Source: Kosakonia quasisacchari | GTDB taxonomy: Bacteria > Pseudomonadota > Gammaproteobacteria > Enterobacterales > Enterobacteriaceae | Direction: 5' to 3' | Assembly: GCF_004331415.1 (NCBI RefSeq) | Contig: NZ_SJOP01000005.1 | Location: 175,518-239,517 of the forward strand | Length of the DNA: 64,000 nt | Shown here: one piece after another, positions 43,223 to 53,234 of the stretch | How the letters are laid out: each line of letters opens with the position of its first letter | How positions within the stretch are numbered: the first letter of the stretch is position 1 | The notes under the pieces: generated by a model | Database searches by the model: none | Seen by the model: only the letters and a program-made list of their open reading frames with translations | Told to the model about the DNA's origin: nothing | Program-made: the position numbers and the translations under genes

Positions 43223-43232
43223 CAATGACAAA

Positions 43233-44012
43233 TTAATAGCTGCTTGCGCTCTTACCGTCGCCGTGGCCCAACGCTTTCAGCAGGCTTGCCAGCAGGCTGG
43301 AGGCGCCAAAACGGTAATGACGGGCATCGGCCCAATCGGCACCAAACAGGTCATCGGCAATCGCCAGGTACTGCTGCGCATCTTCCGCGCTACGTACGCC
43401 ACCTGCCGGTTTGAAACCGACGGTTTTCTCAACGCCCATATCGCGAATCACTTCCAGCATGATACGCGCGCTTTCCGGGGTTGCGTTTACTGGCACTTTG
43501 CCGGTTGAGGTTTTGATAAAATCTGCGCCGGCTTTAATGGCGATTTCAGAGGCTTTACGGATCAGCGCTTCCGTTTTCAGCTCACCGGTTTCAATGATTA
43601 CTTTCAGCAGCACGTTCGCCGCCGCGCAAGCCTCTTTACAGGCTTTCACCAGATCAAAACCCACCTGCTCGTTACCGGCGATCAACGCGCGGTACGGGAA
43701 CACCACATCAACTTCATCCGCGCCGTAAGCAATGGCAGCACGCGTTTCGGCCAGCGCGATGTCGATATCGTCGTTACCATGCGGGAAGTTGGTCACTGTT
43801 GCGATACGCACATCCGGTGTACCTTGCGCGTTCAGGGTTTTGCGCGCAATCGGGATAAAACGCGGGTAGATACAGATGGCGGCGGTGTTGCCCACCGGGG
43901 TTTTTGCCTGATGACACAGGGCGATGACTTTCTCGTTGGTGTCATCATCATTCAGGGTGGTCAGGTCCATCAATTTCAGCGCACGCAGGCTGCTTGCCGT
44001 TAAATCACTCAT
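43233..44012 (-). CDS. deoC: Deoxyribose-phosphate aldolase
   Basis: Splits deoxyribose 5-phosphate to glyceraldehyde 3-phosphate and acetaldehyde. It has 259 residues. The Schiff-base lysine is in [17 protein letters not shown], and [15 protein letters not shown] carries the second catalytic lysine. GGAGAGACT is the ribosome binding site. First gene of deoCABD, after the CRP/DeoR-controlled promoter region. Confidence 0.98.
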   Translation of the reverse strand: MSDLTASSLRALKLMDLTTLNDDDTNEKVIALCHQAKTPVGNTAAICIYPRFIPIARKTLNAQGTPDVRIATVTNFPHGNDDIDIALAETRAAIAYGADEVDVVFPYRALIAGNEQVGFDLVKACKEACAAANVLLKVIIETGELKTEALIRKASEIAIKAGADFIKTSTGKVPVNATPESARIMLEVIRDMGVEKTVGFKPAGGVRSAEDAQQYLAIADDLFGADWADARHYRFGASSLLASLLKALGHGDGKSASSY

Positions 44013-44052
44013 AGTCTCTCCGACGGCATAATGCCGGTTTTCTGTTCGGGTT

Positions 44053-44068
44053 TGTTAGTATTTTAACA
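44053..44068 (-). promoter_or_regulatory. DeoR operator O2 at the deoP2 promoter
   Basis: The minus strand reads TGTTAAAATACTAACA, one base from the E. coli deo site TGTTAGAATACTAACA. It overlaps the presumed -10 of deoP2, about 45 bp before deoC, and is exactly 600 bp from the next operator. Confidence 0.88.
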
Positions 44069-44085
44069 TCAACCCACTTTCACAC

Positions 44086-44101
44086 TTCGACATCCATCAC
44101 A
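44086..44101 (-). promoter_or_regulatory. CRP site at deoP2
   Basis: The minus strand reads TGTGATGGATGTCGAA, with a perfect left half TGTGA and a weak right half, next to O2. In E. coli the same position is the proximal CRP site of deoP2, where CytR also acts. Confidence 0.65.
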
Positions 44102-44266
44102 GTTAATGAAAACCAAATTCACGTTTGCAAAACCATAATGGGACATTGATCAAACTTTTAAATTCACATCAGTAATGATTGTGCTGACAGTGGACGGGAT
44201 CAAAAGCGACAAACAGCAGGCTCCGTACACTCATCCCCATCTCTCAAGGAAATAAGAGGAACGATG

Positions 44267-45817
44267 ATGTCCCCGTCTGTTGATCCCTCATTGCTGTCAC
44301 GCTGCCAGCAAATTGTTACCAGCCCAACGCTCACGCCAGAACAAAAGCGCCATTTCCTGGCGCTGGAAGCGGAAAACGCCCTGCCCTATCCGGCGTTGTC
44401 ACAAGCGGCCCGCGCGGCACTTGATGAGGGCGCCATCTGCGATATGTTTGAAGGCCACGCCCCCTACAAACCGCGTTATGTACTGCCGGATTACGCCAAA
44501 TTTCTCGCTAACGGTTCCGCATGGCTGGAGCTGGAAGGGGCGGAGGATCTTGATGACGCACTCTCTTTACTGACGATCCTCTACCACCATGTTCCATCAG
44601 TGACATCAATGCCTGTTTATCTCGGCCAGCTTGATGCCCTGCTACAACCATATGTTAGAATTCTAACACAACAGGAAATCGATAGCCGCATAAAACGTTT
44701 TTGGCGCTATCTCGACAGGACGCTGCCGGATGCCTTTATGCATGCCAATATTGGCCCATTCGACACCCCCATTACGCGTGCCATTTTGCGTGCGGATACC
44801 GAGCTGAAGCAGGTTGCGCCAAACTTAACCTTTATCTATGACCCGGATATTACGCCAGATGATCTGCTGCTGGAGGTGGTGAAAAATATCTGCGAATGCA
44901 GTAAACCGCACATCGCTAACGGCCCCGTGCATGATAATATTTTCACAAAAGGCGGCTATGGCATTGTGAGCTGCTACAACTCTCTGCCGCTTGGCGGCGG
45001 CGGCAGTACGCTGGTACGCCTCAATCTGAAAGTAATTGCTGAACGTAGCACATCGCTGGAGGATTTTTTCACTCATCAGTTGCCACACTATTGCCAGCAG
45101 CAAATGGCAATTATTGATGCCCGCTGCGATTTTCTGTATCAACAATCCGGTTTCTTTGAGCATAGCTTTCTGGTGCAGGAAGGCTTGATTTCTGCCGATC
45201 GTTTTGTGCCCATGTTCGGCATGTATGGGCTGGCCGAAGCGGTCAATACGCTTTGCGACAAAGCCGGGCTCACTGCGCGTTACGGCAAAGATGAACAGGC
45301 CAACGCACTCGGTTACCGCATCAGTGAACAACTGGCGAACTATGTGGTAAATACGCCGGTAAAACACGGCTGGCGACAGCGGGCCATGCTCCATGCGCAG
45401 TCGGGTATCAGCTCCGATACCGATACCACGCCAGGCGCGCGTCTGCCTTATGGCGATGAACCGGATCCGATTACCCATCTGCTCACCGTCGCGCCGCATC
45501 ACGCTTGGTATCACGCCGGGATCAGCGACATTTTGACCCTCGATGAAACGGTGAAACGTAACCCGCAAGCGGTGGTGCAACTCTGCCTTGGCGCGTTTAA
45601 AGCTGGCATGCGCGAATTCACTGCCAACGTGGCGGGAAACGATCTGGTTCGCGTCACCGGTTATATGGTGCGCCTGTCAGATCTCAAGAAATTCCGTGCC
45701 GCAGGCTCACGCATCAATACCACCTGGTTGGGTGAAGAGGCGGCGCGTAACACGCATATTCTGGAGCGACAACCCCGCGTGGTCAGCCATGAACAGCAGA
45801 TGCGCTTTCGTCAGTAA
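44267..45817 (+). CDS. yjjI: Glycyl-radical enzyme-like protein YjjI
   Basis: A 516-residue protein of the DUF3029 group of glycyl-radical enzymes. The candidate thiyl cysteine is in [15 protein letters not shown] (Cys236) and the candidate radical glycine in [16 protein letters not shown] (Gly465), about 50 residues from the C-terminus as in PFL-like enzymes. The start at 44267 has AGAGGA 6 nt upstream; an ATG at 44264 is the alternative. It diverges from deoC and overlaps its likely activase yjjW. The reaction is unknown to me; deo neighbours hint at deoxynucleoside breakdown or acetaldehyde metabolism. It also contains two DeoR operators. Confidence 0.9.
   Translation: MSPSVDPSLLSRCQQIVTSPTLTPEQKRHFLALEAENALPYPALSQAARAALDEGAICDMFEGHAPYKPRYVLPDYAKFLANGSAWLELEGAEDLDDALSLLTILYHHVPSVTSMPVYLGQLDALLQPYVRILTQQEIDSRIKRFWRYLDRTLPDAFMHANIGPFDTPITRAILRADTELKQVAPNLTFIYDPDITPDDLLLEVVKNICECSKPHIANGPVHDNIFTKGGYGIVSCYNSLPLGGGGSTLVRLNLKVIAERSTSLEDFFTHQLPHYCQQQMAIIDARCDFLYQQSGFFEHSFLVQEGLISADRFVPMFGMYGLAEAVNTLCDKAGLTARYGKDEQANALGYRISEQLANYVVNTPVKHGWRQRAMLHAQSGISSDTDTTPGARLPYGDEPDPITHLLTVAPHHAWYHAGISDILTLDETVKRNPQAVVQLCLGAFKAGMREFTANVAGNDLVRVTGYMVRLSDLKKFRAAGSRINTTWLGEEAARNTHILERQPRVVSHEQQMRFRQ
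44653..44668 (-). promoter_or_regulatory. DeoR operator O1 (perfect palindrome) inside yjjI
   Basis: TGTTAGAATTCTAACA is a perfect 16 bp palindrome and matches the DeoR consensus. It lies in the yjjI coding sequence where the E. coli distal promoter deoP1 is found. Confidence 0.9.
44932..44947 (-). promoter_or_regulatory. Probable DeoR operator OE inside yjjI
   Basis: TGATAATATTTTCACA matches the consensus at 11 of 16 positions and lies exactly 279 bp from O1, the distance I recall for E. coli OE. The spacing is stronger evidence than the sequence. Confidence 0.6.
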
Positions 45818-46652
45818 AATCATCCCTTTCTCGTGTGTGGATGGGCCAGGCAGCCGCCTGGCGCTGTTTTTACAGGGCTGCAATATGCGCTGTAAAAGCT
45901 GCCATAACCCGTGGACCATCGGTCGCTGCAACCACTGCGGCGGCTGCGTATCGGGCTGCTCGCAACAAGCGCTCTCGTTCAGTGGGGGAAAAGTACAATG
46001 GAACGCTGCGCTTTGTGAGCAGTGCGACACGTGCCTGCGGATGTGCCCGCAGCAAGCCACGCCGATGGCGCAGCAAATGAGTGTGGAAAACCTTGTGGCG
46101 CAGATTCGCAAAGTTGCCCTGTTTATTGAAGGCATCACCGTCAGCGGCGGCGAAGCGACGCTGCAACTGCCCTTCCTGCATGCGTTGTTCTCCGCGCTGC
46201 GCCGCGACGCACAACTGCGCCATTTGAATTGCCTGGTCGACAGCAACGGCCTGCTCAGCGAAACCGGTTGGCACAAACTGTTACCGGTCTGCGACGGCGC
46301 GATGATCGATCTCAAAGCCTGGGGCAATGAGCGGCACCGTTTTCTTACCGGGCGGGATAATAGGCAGGTGAAAGCCAGCGTGCGGTTACTGGCGGCAGAA
46401 AAAAGATTAGCGGAGCTACGCCTGCTGGTGATCCCGCAACAGAGCGATTATCTGGCGCATATCGATGCGCTGGCAGCCTTTATTCATGAACTCGGCGAGG
46501 TGCCGGTGCGGCTAAACGCCTTTCATGCCCATGGCGTTTACGGTGAGGCGCAAACATGGCGCAGCGCCACGCCAGAGGATGTGGAACCGCTCGCACTGGC
46601 GCTAGAGGAACGGGGCGTGAAAACCGTGCTGCGCCCGGCGCTATATCTGTAG
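45789..46652 (+). CDS. yjjW: Radical SAM glycyl-radical activating enzyme YjjW
   Basis: The probable activase of YjjI. The start at 45789 ([19 protein letters not shown]) overlaps yjjI by 29 nt and gives 287 residues, the E. coli length. The radical SAM cluster CxxxCxxC is in [15 protein letters not shown] (residues about 30-44). Two further cysteine sets ([11 protein letters not shown] and [11 protein letters not shown]) would bind auxiliary 4Fe-4S clusters. GIDGPGSR-like [14 protein letters not shown] and [13 protein letters not shown] [10 protein letters not shown] are activase motifs. Confidence 0.93.
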   Translation: MNSRCAFVSKIIPFSCVDGPGSRLALFLQGCNMRCKSCHNPWTIGRCNHCGGCVSGCSQQALSFSGGKVQWNAALCEQCDTCLRMCPQQATPMAQQMSVENLVAQIRKVALFIEGITVSGGEATLQLPFLHALFSALRRDAQLRHLNCLVDSNGLLSETGWHKLLPVCDGAMIDLKAWGNERHRFLTGRDNRQVKASVRLLAAEKRLAELRLLVIPQQSDYLAHIDALAAFIHELGEVPVRLNAFHAHGVYGEAQTWRSATPEDVEPLALALEERGVKTVLRPALYL

Positions 46653-47426
46653 GGCAAAGAAGAGCCGCTGCGTATTTTCCAGCAGCGCCTGTGCAATGAT
46701 ATCCGGCGCTTCCGGGCGCAATTCGCACAAGGTGTCGAACACCTGCGCGGCCCGTTCAGGCCGATTGGGCTGCCCTTGAAAACCATTGAGCGGCATGTCT
46801 GGCGCATCCGTTTCCAGCAGCAATGCGGAAAGCGGCAACTGTGTCATCACATCACGGGTTTTACTGGCGCGCGGGTAGGTAATGGTGCCGCCCACGCCGA
46901 TGCAATAGCCCAGTTCAATAAAGCGCTGCGCCTGCTGCAGGCTGCCGGCGAAACCATGCACCACGCCACGGCGTGGTAAATCATGTTTTTTCAAATGCAT
47001 GGCCAGCTTGTCATGCGTACGGCGTGAATGGAGGATCACCGGCAAATCAAAGCGTTTTGCCAGTTTTAACTGCGCGTCCAGCACCTGCTGTTGGCGCTCA
47101 AACTGCGGATCGTCGCGGTAAAGATCAAGACCAATTTCCCCTATCGCCACTACTTTCTCGGGCTTTGCCGCAAGCATCTGTTCAAGCTGTTGCAGGCTTT
47201 CGTCGCAGTGCTCTTCAATCACAATCGGGTGTAGCCCTAGCGCGGCATAGAGCGCGGTATGCTGGTGTGCTAAGTGGCAAACGCGCTCAAAATAACGGGC
47301 CGCAATGGCCGGCACAATAATGCGCTCTACGCCTGCATCGCCCGCACGGGCGATACTCTCAGCCTCATCGCCGGTAAACGGCGGGAAATCGAAATGACAG
47401 TGGGTATCGATAAAGCGGAAACTCAC
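46641..47426 (-). CDS. yjjV: TatD-family metal-dependent hydrolase YjjV
   Basis: A 261-residue TIM-barrel hydrolase with [13 protein letters not shown] at residues 5-17 (metal ligands), [10 protein letters not shown] and [13 protein letters not shown]. TatD relatives are DNA exonucleases or deoxyribonucleases. It overlaps yjjU by 4 bp (ATGA), so they are translationally coupled, and overlaps the end of yjjW by 12 bp, convergent. Confidence 0.93.
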   Translation of the reverse strand: MSFRFIDTHCHFDFPPFTGDEAESIARAGDAGVERIIVPAIAARYFERVCHLAHQHTALYAALGLHPIVIEEHCDESLQQLEQMLAAKPEKVVAIGEIGLDLYRDDPQFERQQQVLDAQLKLAKRFDLPVILHSRRTHDKLAMHLKKHDLPRRGVVHGFAGSLQQAQRFIELGYCIGVGGTITYPRASKTRDVMTQLPLSALLLETDAPDMPLNGFQGQPNRPERAAQVFDTLCELRPEAPDIIAQALLENTQRLFFALQI

Positions 47427-48493
47427 GCCGTATCCTCTTTATTGATAGGTAAATCGTTGGCCTGCACAGTGCTGACCAACGGCGTATCCAGCGCATCGTT
47501 GGCCACCGCAGCCGGAGGAACAACACGCGTTGCAGGCGTGATAATCGGTGCGTGGCGCACCAGCGGCGGCGTTTCCGCCAGCAATTTGCCCACCGTCGCC
47601 AGGAAATAGCGCCCACACAAACGCCCGATTCTATAATCATCGCGCAACGCCGGTAAACGGCTACCCAGCGCCATGCTGTTCAATAACTTCGGCGGGTATA
47701 TTTCAAAGATACGCAATTTACCCGGCGGCGTTTCAATGAAGCGTTGGATTGCCAGGTAACTTTTCTCATGGTGCTGCACCAGATTGATTAAGGATTGAAG
47801 GCTGCTCTCTCCCAGCCAGCGTTCCATTCGTTTGAACCACTGCGGCGTGTAGTACATTTGCGACGGTACGGTGCGGATCACCACGATCGTGTTCGCACCA
47901 CGTTTTGCCGCCTCCTGCACCGGAATGGCATCACTGACGCCACCGTCCAGATAATTAATGCCCTCCAGCGCCACCCCCGGCCGATAAAAACCCGGAATCG
48001 CGCTGGAAGCGCGAATCAAATCGAGCCATGTCTGGTGAGTGGGGGAAAAATAGGCCGGAGAGTAATCATCCTGCCGACAGGCGCACATATAAAATTCTTT
48101 GCCCGCATCGAAAGCCCGCGCGGCATAGTCCATCGCCAGCGGCATCTGGCTTGAGGTCGATTCTACCAGCCAGTCGAGATCGATAAGGTTGCCGCCGCGC
48201 ACAAAGCGCACCGGATTGAAAAATTCCCGCGAAGTGGTATAGCGCATTATCACTTTGCGTGCGTAGCCTGGTTGATTGCAGACATAAGCGGAAAGATTTT
48301 GCGCACCGGCAGAGCTACCGAAATAGAGATCGAAAGGATTAAATTCCGCACGCATAAACTCGTCCAGAACTCCGGCGGTAAAAATGCCCCGCTGTCCACC
48401 GCCTTCGCATACGAGTGCGAGCCGGCCCGGACGAAAAGGTTTTAACGCCAGCGGTGCGATGTTGCCGAGCGTAACGGGAATATGCTGGCCCAC
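47423..48493 (-). CDS. yjjU: Patatin-like phospholipase YjjU
   Basis: A 356-residue protein of the patatin/RssA class. The oxyanion loop CEGGGQRGIFTAGVL is at about residues 30-44, the nucleophile serine in YFGSSAGAQN (GxSxG) and the catalytic aspartate in LDGGVSDAIP. Substrate unknown, presumably a lipid acyl ester. It leads the yjjU-yjjV pair. Confidence 0.93.
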   Translation of the reverse strand: MGQHIPVTLGNIAPLALKPFRPGRLALVCEGGGQRGIFTAGVLDEFMRAEFNPFDLYFGSSAGAQNLSAYVCNQPGYARKVIMRYTTSREFFNPVRFVRGGNLIDLDWLVESTSSQMPLAMDYAARAFDAGKEFYMCACRQDDYSPAYFSPTHQTWLDLIRASSAIPGFYRPGVALEGINYLDGGVSDAIPVQEAAKRGANTIVVIRTVPSQMYYTPQWFKRMERWLGESSLQSLINLVQHHEKSYLAIQRFIETPPGKLRIFEIYPPKLLNSMALGSRLPALRDDYRIGRLCGRYFLATVGKLLAETPPLVRHAPIITPATRVVPPAAVANDALDTPLVSTVQANDLPINKEDTA

Positions 48494-48558
48494 TCTGCTT
48501 TCCTTATTGATGCGCTGAATATCTCAAAGTAGCGCACTTTTCCCGCAGCTGAAACAGC

Positions 48559-48583
48559 AAAGCCAGTCACGAGGACTGGCTTT
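48559..48583 (-). terminator. Possible terminator after ytjA
   Basis: AAAGCCAGTC / GACTGGCTTT form a 10 bp stem with a 5 nt loop, about 30 nt after the ytjA stop. The T-run on the minus strand is interrupted. Confidence 0.55.
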
Positions 48584-48613
48584 AATGTAACCGAAATTTA
48601 AGCGTGTAATACG

Positions 48614-48775
48614 CTATGGACGCCGACGGCCCATAAACAGGCTGACGAGGAACAGGATAATACCGACGATAAAGACAATTTTCGCGGCCCCTGCTGCCGT
48701 ACCCGCAAGACCACCAAAGCCCAGTGCGGCGGCAATTAACGCGATAACCAGAAATATAATGCCCCAACGAAACAT
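48614..48775 (-). CDS. ytjA: Small membrane protein YtjA (DUF1328)
   Basis: A 53-residue protein, nearly identical to E. coli YtjA as I recall it, with two hydrophobic segments ([18 protein letters not shown] and [17 protein letters not shown]) and a basic tail MGRRRP. The start at 48775 has GGAGAG upstream. Its role is unknown; it follows osmY and may be part of the stationary-phase response. Confidence 0.93.
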   Translation of the reverse strand: MFRWGIIFLVIALIAAALGFGGLAGTAAGAAKIVFIVGIILFLVSLFMGRRRP

Positions 48776-48904
48776 AAAACTCTCCTTTACCATAGTTAAT
48801 TTCAACCGCTTAAGGTGGGCGCTCAGGATGCCCACCGGCGATGTTTTCCTGGTACGTGCTTGTCATACCCGGTTTTAACCGGGTAGTGACGTTTTCAGGA
48901 TTAG

Positions 48905-49522
48905 TTACTTCACTTTGAGATCGTTTTTCACGCTTTTCACGCCTTCGATTGCTTTGGCGATACTTTCAGCGCGTTCACTTTGTGCCTGTGAATCTACGGT
49001 ACCGGACAACTGCACCACGCCATCGGTGGTTTCAACCTTCACCTTACGGGAAGGGACAACATCGTCGGCCAGCAGTTTTGCTTTGATTTCACTGGTTGTT
49101 GCGGTATCACCCGCATAACCTTTCATGGTCTTGTTTTTGCCGTCACGCACGTGCAGCTTATCGCTCACAGAAGCCACGCCTTCGACACCTTTGGCCACAG
49201 AGACGGCTTGTTCGGCCTGCGCCTGGCTTTCAACAAAGCCGCTCAGCGTGACGACTTTTTTGTCTGTTTTTACAGAAATATCAGTGCTTTTAATGTTTTC
49301 ATGATCCACCAGCGCCGCTTTTACTTTCGCGGTGATGGTGCTGTCATCCATGAAACCACCGACTTTATTCATTGAGCTATCGATTGATTCCCCTGCGCTA
49401 GAAGCAGCATTTTGCGCTTTGTCGGTAGTCGTCTCCGCAGCGAATGCGGAACCACTTGCCAGAACAGAACCCAACATCACGGCCAGCAGAGTCTTGGAAA
49501 TAGTCAGTTTTTTCATAGTCAT
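48905..49522 (-). CDS. osmY: Osmotically induced periplasmic protein OsmY
   Basis: Periplasmic chaperone-like protein with two BON domains (about 60-125 and 140-205). The start at 49522 ([17 protein letters not shown]), with AGGAAG upstream, gives 205 residues; a signal peptide is cut after AFA (about residue 28). In E. coli it is induced by osmotic stress and sigma-S. The start at 49516 is the alternative. Confidence 0.95.
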   Translation of the reverse strand: MTMKKLTISKTLLAVMLGSVLASGSAFAAETTTDKAQNAASSAGESIDSSMNKVGGFMDDSTITAKVKAALVDHENIKSTDISVKTDKKVVTLSGFVESQAQAEQAVSVAKGVEGVASVSDKLHVRDGKNKTMKGYAGDTATTSEIKAKLLADDVVPSRKVKVETTDGVVQLSGTVDSQAQSERAESIAKAIEGVKSVKNDLKVK

Positions 49523-49906
49523 CGATGTTCTTCCTGTTGGTTTGCCCACAATTTGGGCTACAAGCAGCAACGTGTGCCACTCTACTGCTGTGGTGAAAAC
49601 CACCCAATTCTGCCCTTGATGACGCGTTTACAATCCCGCTGCACATCGCGCCAAAGCAGTTTTTAATATTACTTAGTGAAGAAATCATTGAATAAAAGGC
49701 TATAATTCACGCATTGAACAGGACTTTTACCCACGCGATTTGTCATCACTTTGTTAAATATAGATCACAATCGACAAAAATCATGGCTGAGTGGGCAAAA
49801 AACGAACAAATGGAGGCGAAATGACGGGTTTTAAGAACAATCCGCAAGGGGCTAATAAGACAGGAGAAGTGGCAGAGCACGGCGTAAACCGTGCTCTGTA
49901 GAAGGA
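49523..49906. other. Intergenic region prfC / osmY with two tiny ORFs
   Basis: This 384 bp gap should hold the osmY promoter and the prfC 3' end. On the plus strand it has a perfect -10 TATAAT at 49701-49706 without a clear -35, and two overlapping ORFs of 13 and 26 codons (49783-49824 and 49821-49901). A CAGAGCACGG / CCGTGCTCTG hairpin at 49873-49898 forms the end of the second ORF and could also end the prfC message. Confidence 0.55.
49821..49901 (+). CDS. Candidate small ORF, 26 residues, antisense to osmY/prfC
   Basis: MTGFKNNPQGANKTGEVAEH begins this 26-residue ORF. It has an excellent ribosome binding site (GGAGG, 5-9 nt upstream) and its ATG overlaps the TGA of a 13-codon ORF at 49783-49824. 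I know no homologue and the coding status is unproven. Confidence 0.3.
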   Translation: MTGFKNNPQGANKTGEVAEHGVNRAL

Positions 49907-51496
49907 TTAATGCTCGCGAGTTTTGTGGAAAGTCACTTCCGGATAGCGTTCCTGCGTCAGGTTCAGGTTTACCATCGTTGGGGCGATATAGGTCAGGTTG
50001 TCACCGCCATCAAGCGCCAGCTGCATTTCGTTCTTACGTTTGAATTCCTCGAATTTCTTCACGTCAGCACTTTCAACCCAGCGTGCAGTCGCCACGTTGA
50101 CAGACTCATACACCGCTTCCACGTTGTATTCGCTCTTCAGACGGGAAACCACCACGTCAAACTGCAGTACGCCCACTGCGCCGACAATCAGATCGTTGTT
50201 GGCGATGGGGCGGAACACCTGAACCGCGCCCTCTTCTGAAAGCTGAACCAGGCCTTTGAGTAGCTGTTTCTGCTTCAGTGGGTCACGCAGGCGGATGCGG
50301 CGGAACAGCTCCGGTGCGAAGTTCGGAATACCGGTGAACTTCATCATCTCGCCCTGGGTGAAGGTGTCGCCGATCTGAATCGTCCCGTGGTTATGCAGAC
50401 CAATAATGTCACCCGGGTAGGCTTCTTCTACATGAGAACGATCGCCGGCCATAAAGGTCAGCGCGTCAGAGATAACCACATCTTTGCCGATGCGCACCTG
50501 GCGCAGCTTCATGCCCTTCTCATAACGCCCGGAAACCACACGCATAAACGCCACGCGGTCGCGGTGTTTCGGGTCCATGTTGGCCTGAATTTTAAAGACA
50601 AAACCGGTGAATTTGTCATCATCCGCTTTTACTACGCGGGTGTCTGTTTTACGCGGCATTGGCGCAGGCGCCCATTCCACCAGACCATCCAGCATGTGGT
50701 CGACGCCAAAGTTACCCAGCGCGGTGCCAAAGAACACCGGCGTGATTTCGCCGCTCAGGAACAGCTCTTTATCGAACTCGTTCGATGCGCCCTGCACCAG
50801 TTCCAGCTCATCGCGCAGCTGTTTCGCCAGGTCTTCACCCACGGCTTTATCCAGATCCGGGTTATTCAGCCCTTTAACGATGCGCACTTCCTGAATGGTG
50901 TGCCCCTGGCCTGTTTGGTACAGGTAGGTTTCATCTTTATAGAGATGGTAAACGCCCTTGAACAACTTACCGCAGCCAATCGGCCAGGTAATCGGCGCAC
51001 AGGCGATCTTCAGCTCGTTTTCCACTTCATCCAGCAGCTCCATCGGATCGCGGATGTCACGGTCAAGTTTGTTCATAAAGGTCAGGATCGGCGTATCGCG
51101 CAGACGGGTAACTTCCATCAGCTTGCGGGTCCGGTCTTCAACCCCTTTTGCCGCATCGATAACCATCAGGCAGCAGTCCACCGCCGTCAGTGTGCGGTAG
51201 GTATCTTCGGAGAAGTCTTCGTGCCCCGGGGTATCCAGCAGATTGACCAGACTGGTTTTATACGGGAACTGCATCACGGAGGTGGTAATAGAGATACCAC
51301 GCTGCTTTTCCATCTCCATCCAGTCGGATTTTGCATGCTGGCTGGAGCCGCGGCCTTTTACCGTACCGGCGGTCTGAATCGCCTGTCCGAACAGCAGTAC
51401 CTTTTCCGTGATGGTCGTTTTACCGGCATCGGGGTGCGAGATAATAGCGAACGTGCGGCGCTTCGCTACCTCTTGTAAATAAGGAGACAACGTCAT
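49907..51496 (-). CDS. prfC: Peptide chain release factor 3
   Basis: GTPase that recycles RF1/RF2 from the ribosome. It has 529 residues, the E. coli length. G1 is SHPDAGKTT (residues about 20-28), with [23 protein letters not shown] and the NKLD motif FMNKLDRD. Domains 2 and 3 follow. Independent gene at the same position as in E. coli. Confidence 0.98.
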   Translation of the reverse strand: MTLSPYLQEVAKRRTFAIISHPDAGKTTITEKVLLFGQAIQTAGTVKGRGSSQHAKSDWMEMEKQRGISITTSVMQFPYKTSLVNLLDTPGHEDFSEDTYRTLTAVDCCLMVIDAAKGVEDRTRKLMEVTRLRDTPILTFMNKLDRDIRDPMELLDEVENELKIACAPITWPIGCGKLFKGVYHLYKDETYLYQTGQGHTIQEVRIVKGLNNPDLDKAVGEDLAKQLRDELELVQGASNEFDKELFLSGEITPVFFGTALGNFGVDHMLDGLVEWAPAPMPRKTDTRVVKADDDKFTGFVFKIQANMDPKHRDRVAFMRVVSGRYEKGMKLRQVRIGKDVVISDALTFMAGDRSHVEEAYPGDIIGLHNHGTIQIGDTFTQGEMMKFTGIPNFAPELFRRIRLRDPLKQKQLLKGLVQLSEEGAVQVFRPIANNDLIVGAVGVLQFDVVVSRLKSEYNVEAVYESVNVATARWVESADVKKFEEFKRKNEMQLALDGGDNLTYIAPTMVNLNLTQERYPEVTFHKTREH

Positions 51497-51587
51497 AATG
51501 AAATCTTCTGTGTAATTGCGCGGCCTCAGGCCTCGCGATGAAATACGAAAAATGCGGCTATTGTACTCAACGGCGGAGTGCAGACAA

Positions 51588-52265
51588 TCAATGTTTACAC
51601 AGGAGTTGCTCCAGTTCGTTCAAGGACGAGACGGTCCAGGTCGGGTTGATGCCTTCTGGCAGCGTGCGATCGTGCGCATTCAACCAGCAGGTCGAAAGCC
51701 CAGCGTTAATGCCGCCCAGGATGTCGGATTCCGCCGTATCACCAACCATCAGCACGCGGTCGCGATCCGGGTTACCCGCTTTTTGCAGCGCGTAATCAAA
51801 AATCTTCGCATCGGGCTTCGCCACACCGACTTCTTCGGAAATCACTAATACATCAAAATAGTCGCGAAGGCCGGTGCGTTCCAGGCGAATTTGCTGCAAG
51901 GCGGTGAAACCGTTGGTGATGATGCCGAGCTTCGCTTTGCCTTTGAGGCTATTCAGTAATGATACAGCGCCTGGCAGTGGCGCGCAGATTTCAGCCATCG
52001 CATTCAAAAACGCGTCGTTAAGCGAACCGGCGGGGACATTCAGACGTTCAGACCAGCTCTGAAAGCGCTGCGTCTGCAACTGCAATGCGCTAATGGCACC
52101 ATTTTGGTAATCCACCCACAGCGGTTTGTTAACCGATTGATATTCTGCAAAATCCTGATCGGTGAATGTCACGCTATAGTCAAGAAACATCCGTTGTAAG
52201 CCGCCAAACGCATCAAAGGTAAACAGCGTTTCGTCGGCATCAAAGAGTATCCAGTCCCATTTCAT
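51588..52265 (-). CDS. yjjG: HAD nucleotidase YjjG
   Basis: A 225-residue HAD-superfamily 5'-nucleotidase that in E. coli hydrolyses dUMP, dTMP and non-canonical pyrimidine nucleotides. Motif I is [13 protein letters not shown] (residues 6-18), motif II is IITNGFTAL and motif III/IV is [15 protein letters not shown]. It is 12 nt after rimI on the same strand. Confidence 0.95.
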   Translation of the reverse strand: MKWDWILFDADETLFTFDAFGGLQRMFLDYSVTFTDQDFAEYQSVNKPLWVDYQNGAISALQLQTQRFQSWSERLNVPAGSLNDAFLNAMAEICAPLPGAVSLLNSLKGKAKLGIITNGFTALQQIRLERTGLRDYFDVLVISEEVGVAKPDAKIFDYALQKAGNPDRDRVLMVGDTAESDILGGINAGLSTCWLNAHDRTLPEGINPTWTVSSLNELEQLLCKH

Positions 52266-52277
52266 TACATCACCTTT

Positions 52278-52718
52278 TTAAATTGCTAAAGCCATTACTA
52301 TCGCGTCTTCACGCCCGTTGGCAGTGGGGTAATAGTTACGGCGAATCGTCGCTTCGTTAAATCCTAAACTTTCGTACAGTGCGATAGCACCACTGTTAGA
52401 GGCGCGAACTTCCAGCCATAGCGTCAGCACATCGCGCACTTCCAGTTCGCGAATCAGATGTTCCAGCAACTGACGCCCCAGCCCTTTACGCTGCCAGGCC
52501 GGATCAACGGCGATGTTAAACAGCGTGGCTTCGTCGAGCACGACCTGGGTAATGGCAAATGCGGCCATTTCATTTCCAACCATCAACCGGTAGTTGAGAT
52601 AGCGTTCGCCCTGATTGCTGGCCAGCGTTTTTTCGCTCCAGGGGAAAGCATGCGCCTGTGTTTCTATTTGGTATGCGCGGGCTAAATCAGCCGTGCTGAG
52701 GGAAGAAATCGTGTTCAT
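52278..52718 (-). CDS. rimI: Ribosomal protein S18 alanine N-acetyltransferase
   Basis: GNAT acetyltransferase of 146 residues that acetylates the N-terminus of S18. The start at 52718 (MNTISSLSTADLARAYQIE) matches the family; the frame runs further upstream only because it overlaps holD. Acetyl-CoA loop VDPAWQRKGLGRQLLEHLI. It overlaps the end of holD by 32 nt, so translation is probably coupled. Confidence 0.95.
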   Translation of the reverse strand: MNTISSLSTADLARAYQIETQAHAFPWSEKTLASNQGERYLNYRLMVGNEMAAFAITQVVLDEATLFNIAVDPAWQRKGLGRQLLEHLIRELEVRDVLTLWLEVRASNSGAIALYESLGFNEATIRRNYYPTANGREDAIVMALAI

Positions 52719-53100
52719 GTTCGCAGATTTGTTGCCATAAAGCGGCGCGAGCCGCAGGGTTTGTGCGTAGCTCATCAACCGTCGGCGTCGCAACCTGAGC
52801 GCCCGCCAGCGCCTGCTGCGCTTCAACACCCAACCACCAACTGTTGCACTGGCTTTCGGGCGGTAGCATGGCGACGCGATCGGGCGTCAACGGGAGGACT
52901 TGATCGTCTGTCACGGTTAGCGCGCGCAGCACGTCGCTGACCAACGGATCGCTCAGCGTCGGCAATGTCGGCGAAACCATCACCAACCGGATATGCGCGG
53001 GCAGCGAAATAGCAATTTCCCCCTGCAGCGCCGCCGGGCGTCGCAAGGTCCACTGGGTAATGCCCAGTTGTTGTAATTGCCAGTCGCGTCGGGAAGTCAT
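52687..53100 (-). CDS. holD: DNA polymerase III psi subunit
   Basis: A 137-residue protein, the E. coli length, that links the clamp loader with chi and SSB. It starts MTSRRDWQLQQLGITQWTLR and is poorly conserved overall, but the length, N-terminus and place before rimI agree. It diverges from rsmC. Confidence 0.95.
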   Translation of the reverse strand: MTSRRDWQLQQLGITQWTLRRPAALQGEIAISLPAHIRLVMVSPTLPTLSDPLVSDVLRALTVTDDQVLPLTPDRVAMLPPESQCNSWWLGVEAQQALAGAQVATPTVDELRTNPAARAALWQQICEHEHDFFPQHG

Positions 53101-53234
53101 CGTGAAACACTCCTGTATCAGGCGCGCAAATATAACAAACTCGACGAAATTGCGCCATCAACACGCAGCCAACAAAGAGGCAGTTTGAAGGATAACGTGT
53201 ATAATCGCCGCCTGAATTTAAAGAGGAACCATTC

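Noticed and set aside
43160..43231. Upstream ATG start for deoA
   Set aside because: It would run the protein through the intercistronic hairpin; the TTG at 43159 has the ribosome binding site and the E. coli length.
45588..45788. Longer N-terminus for YjjW
   Set aside because: The frame is open inside yjjI, but the start at 45789 gives the exact family length and N-terminus.
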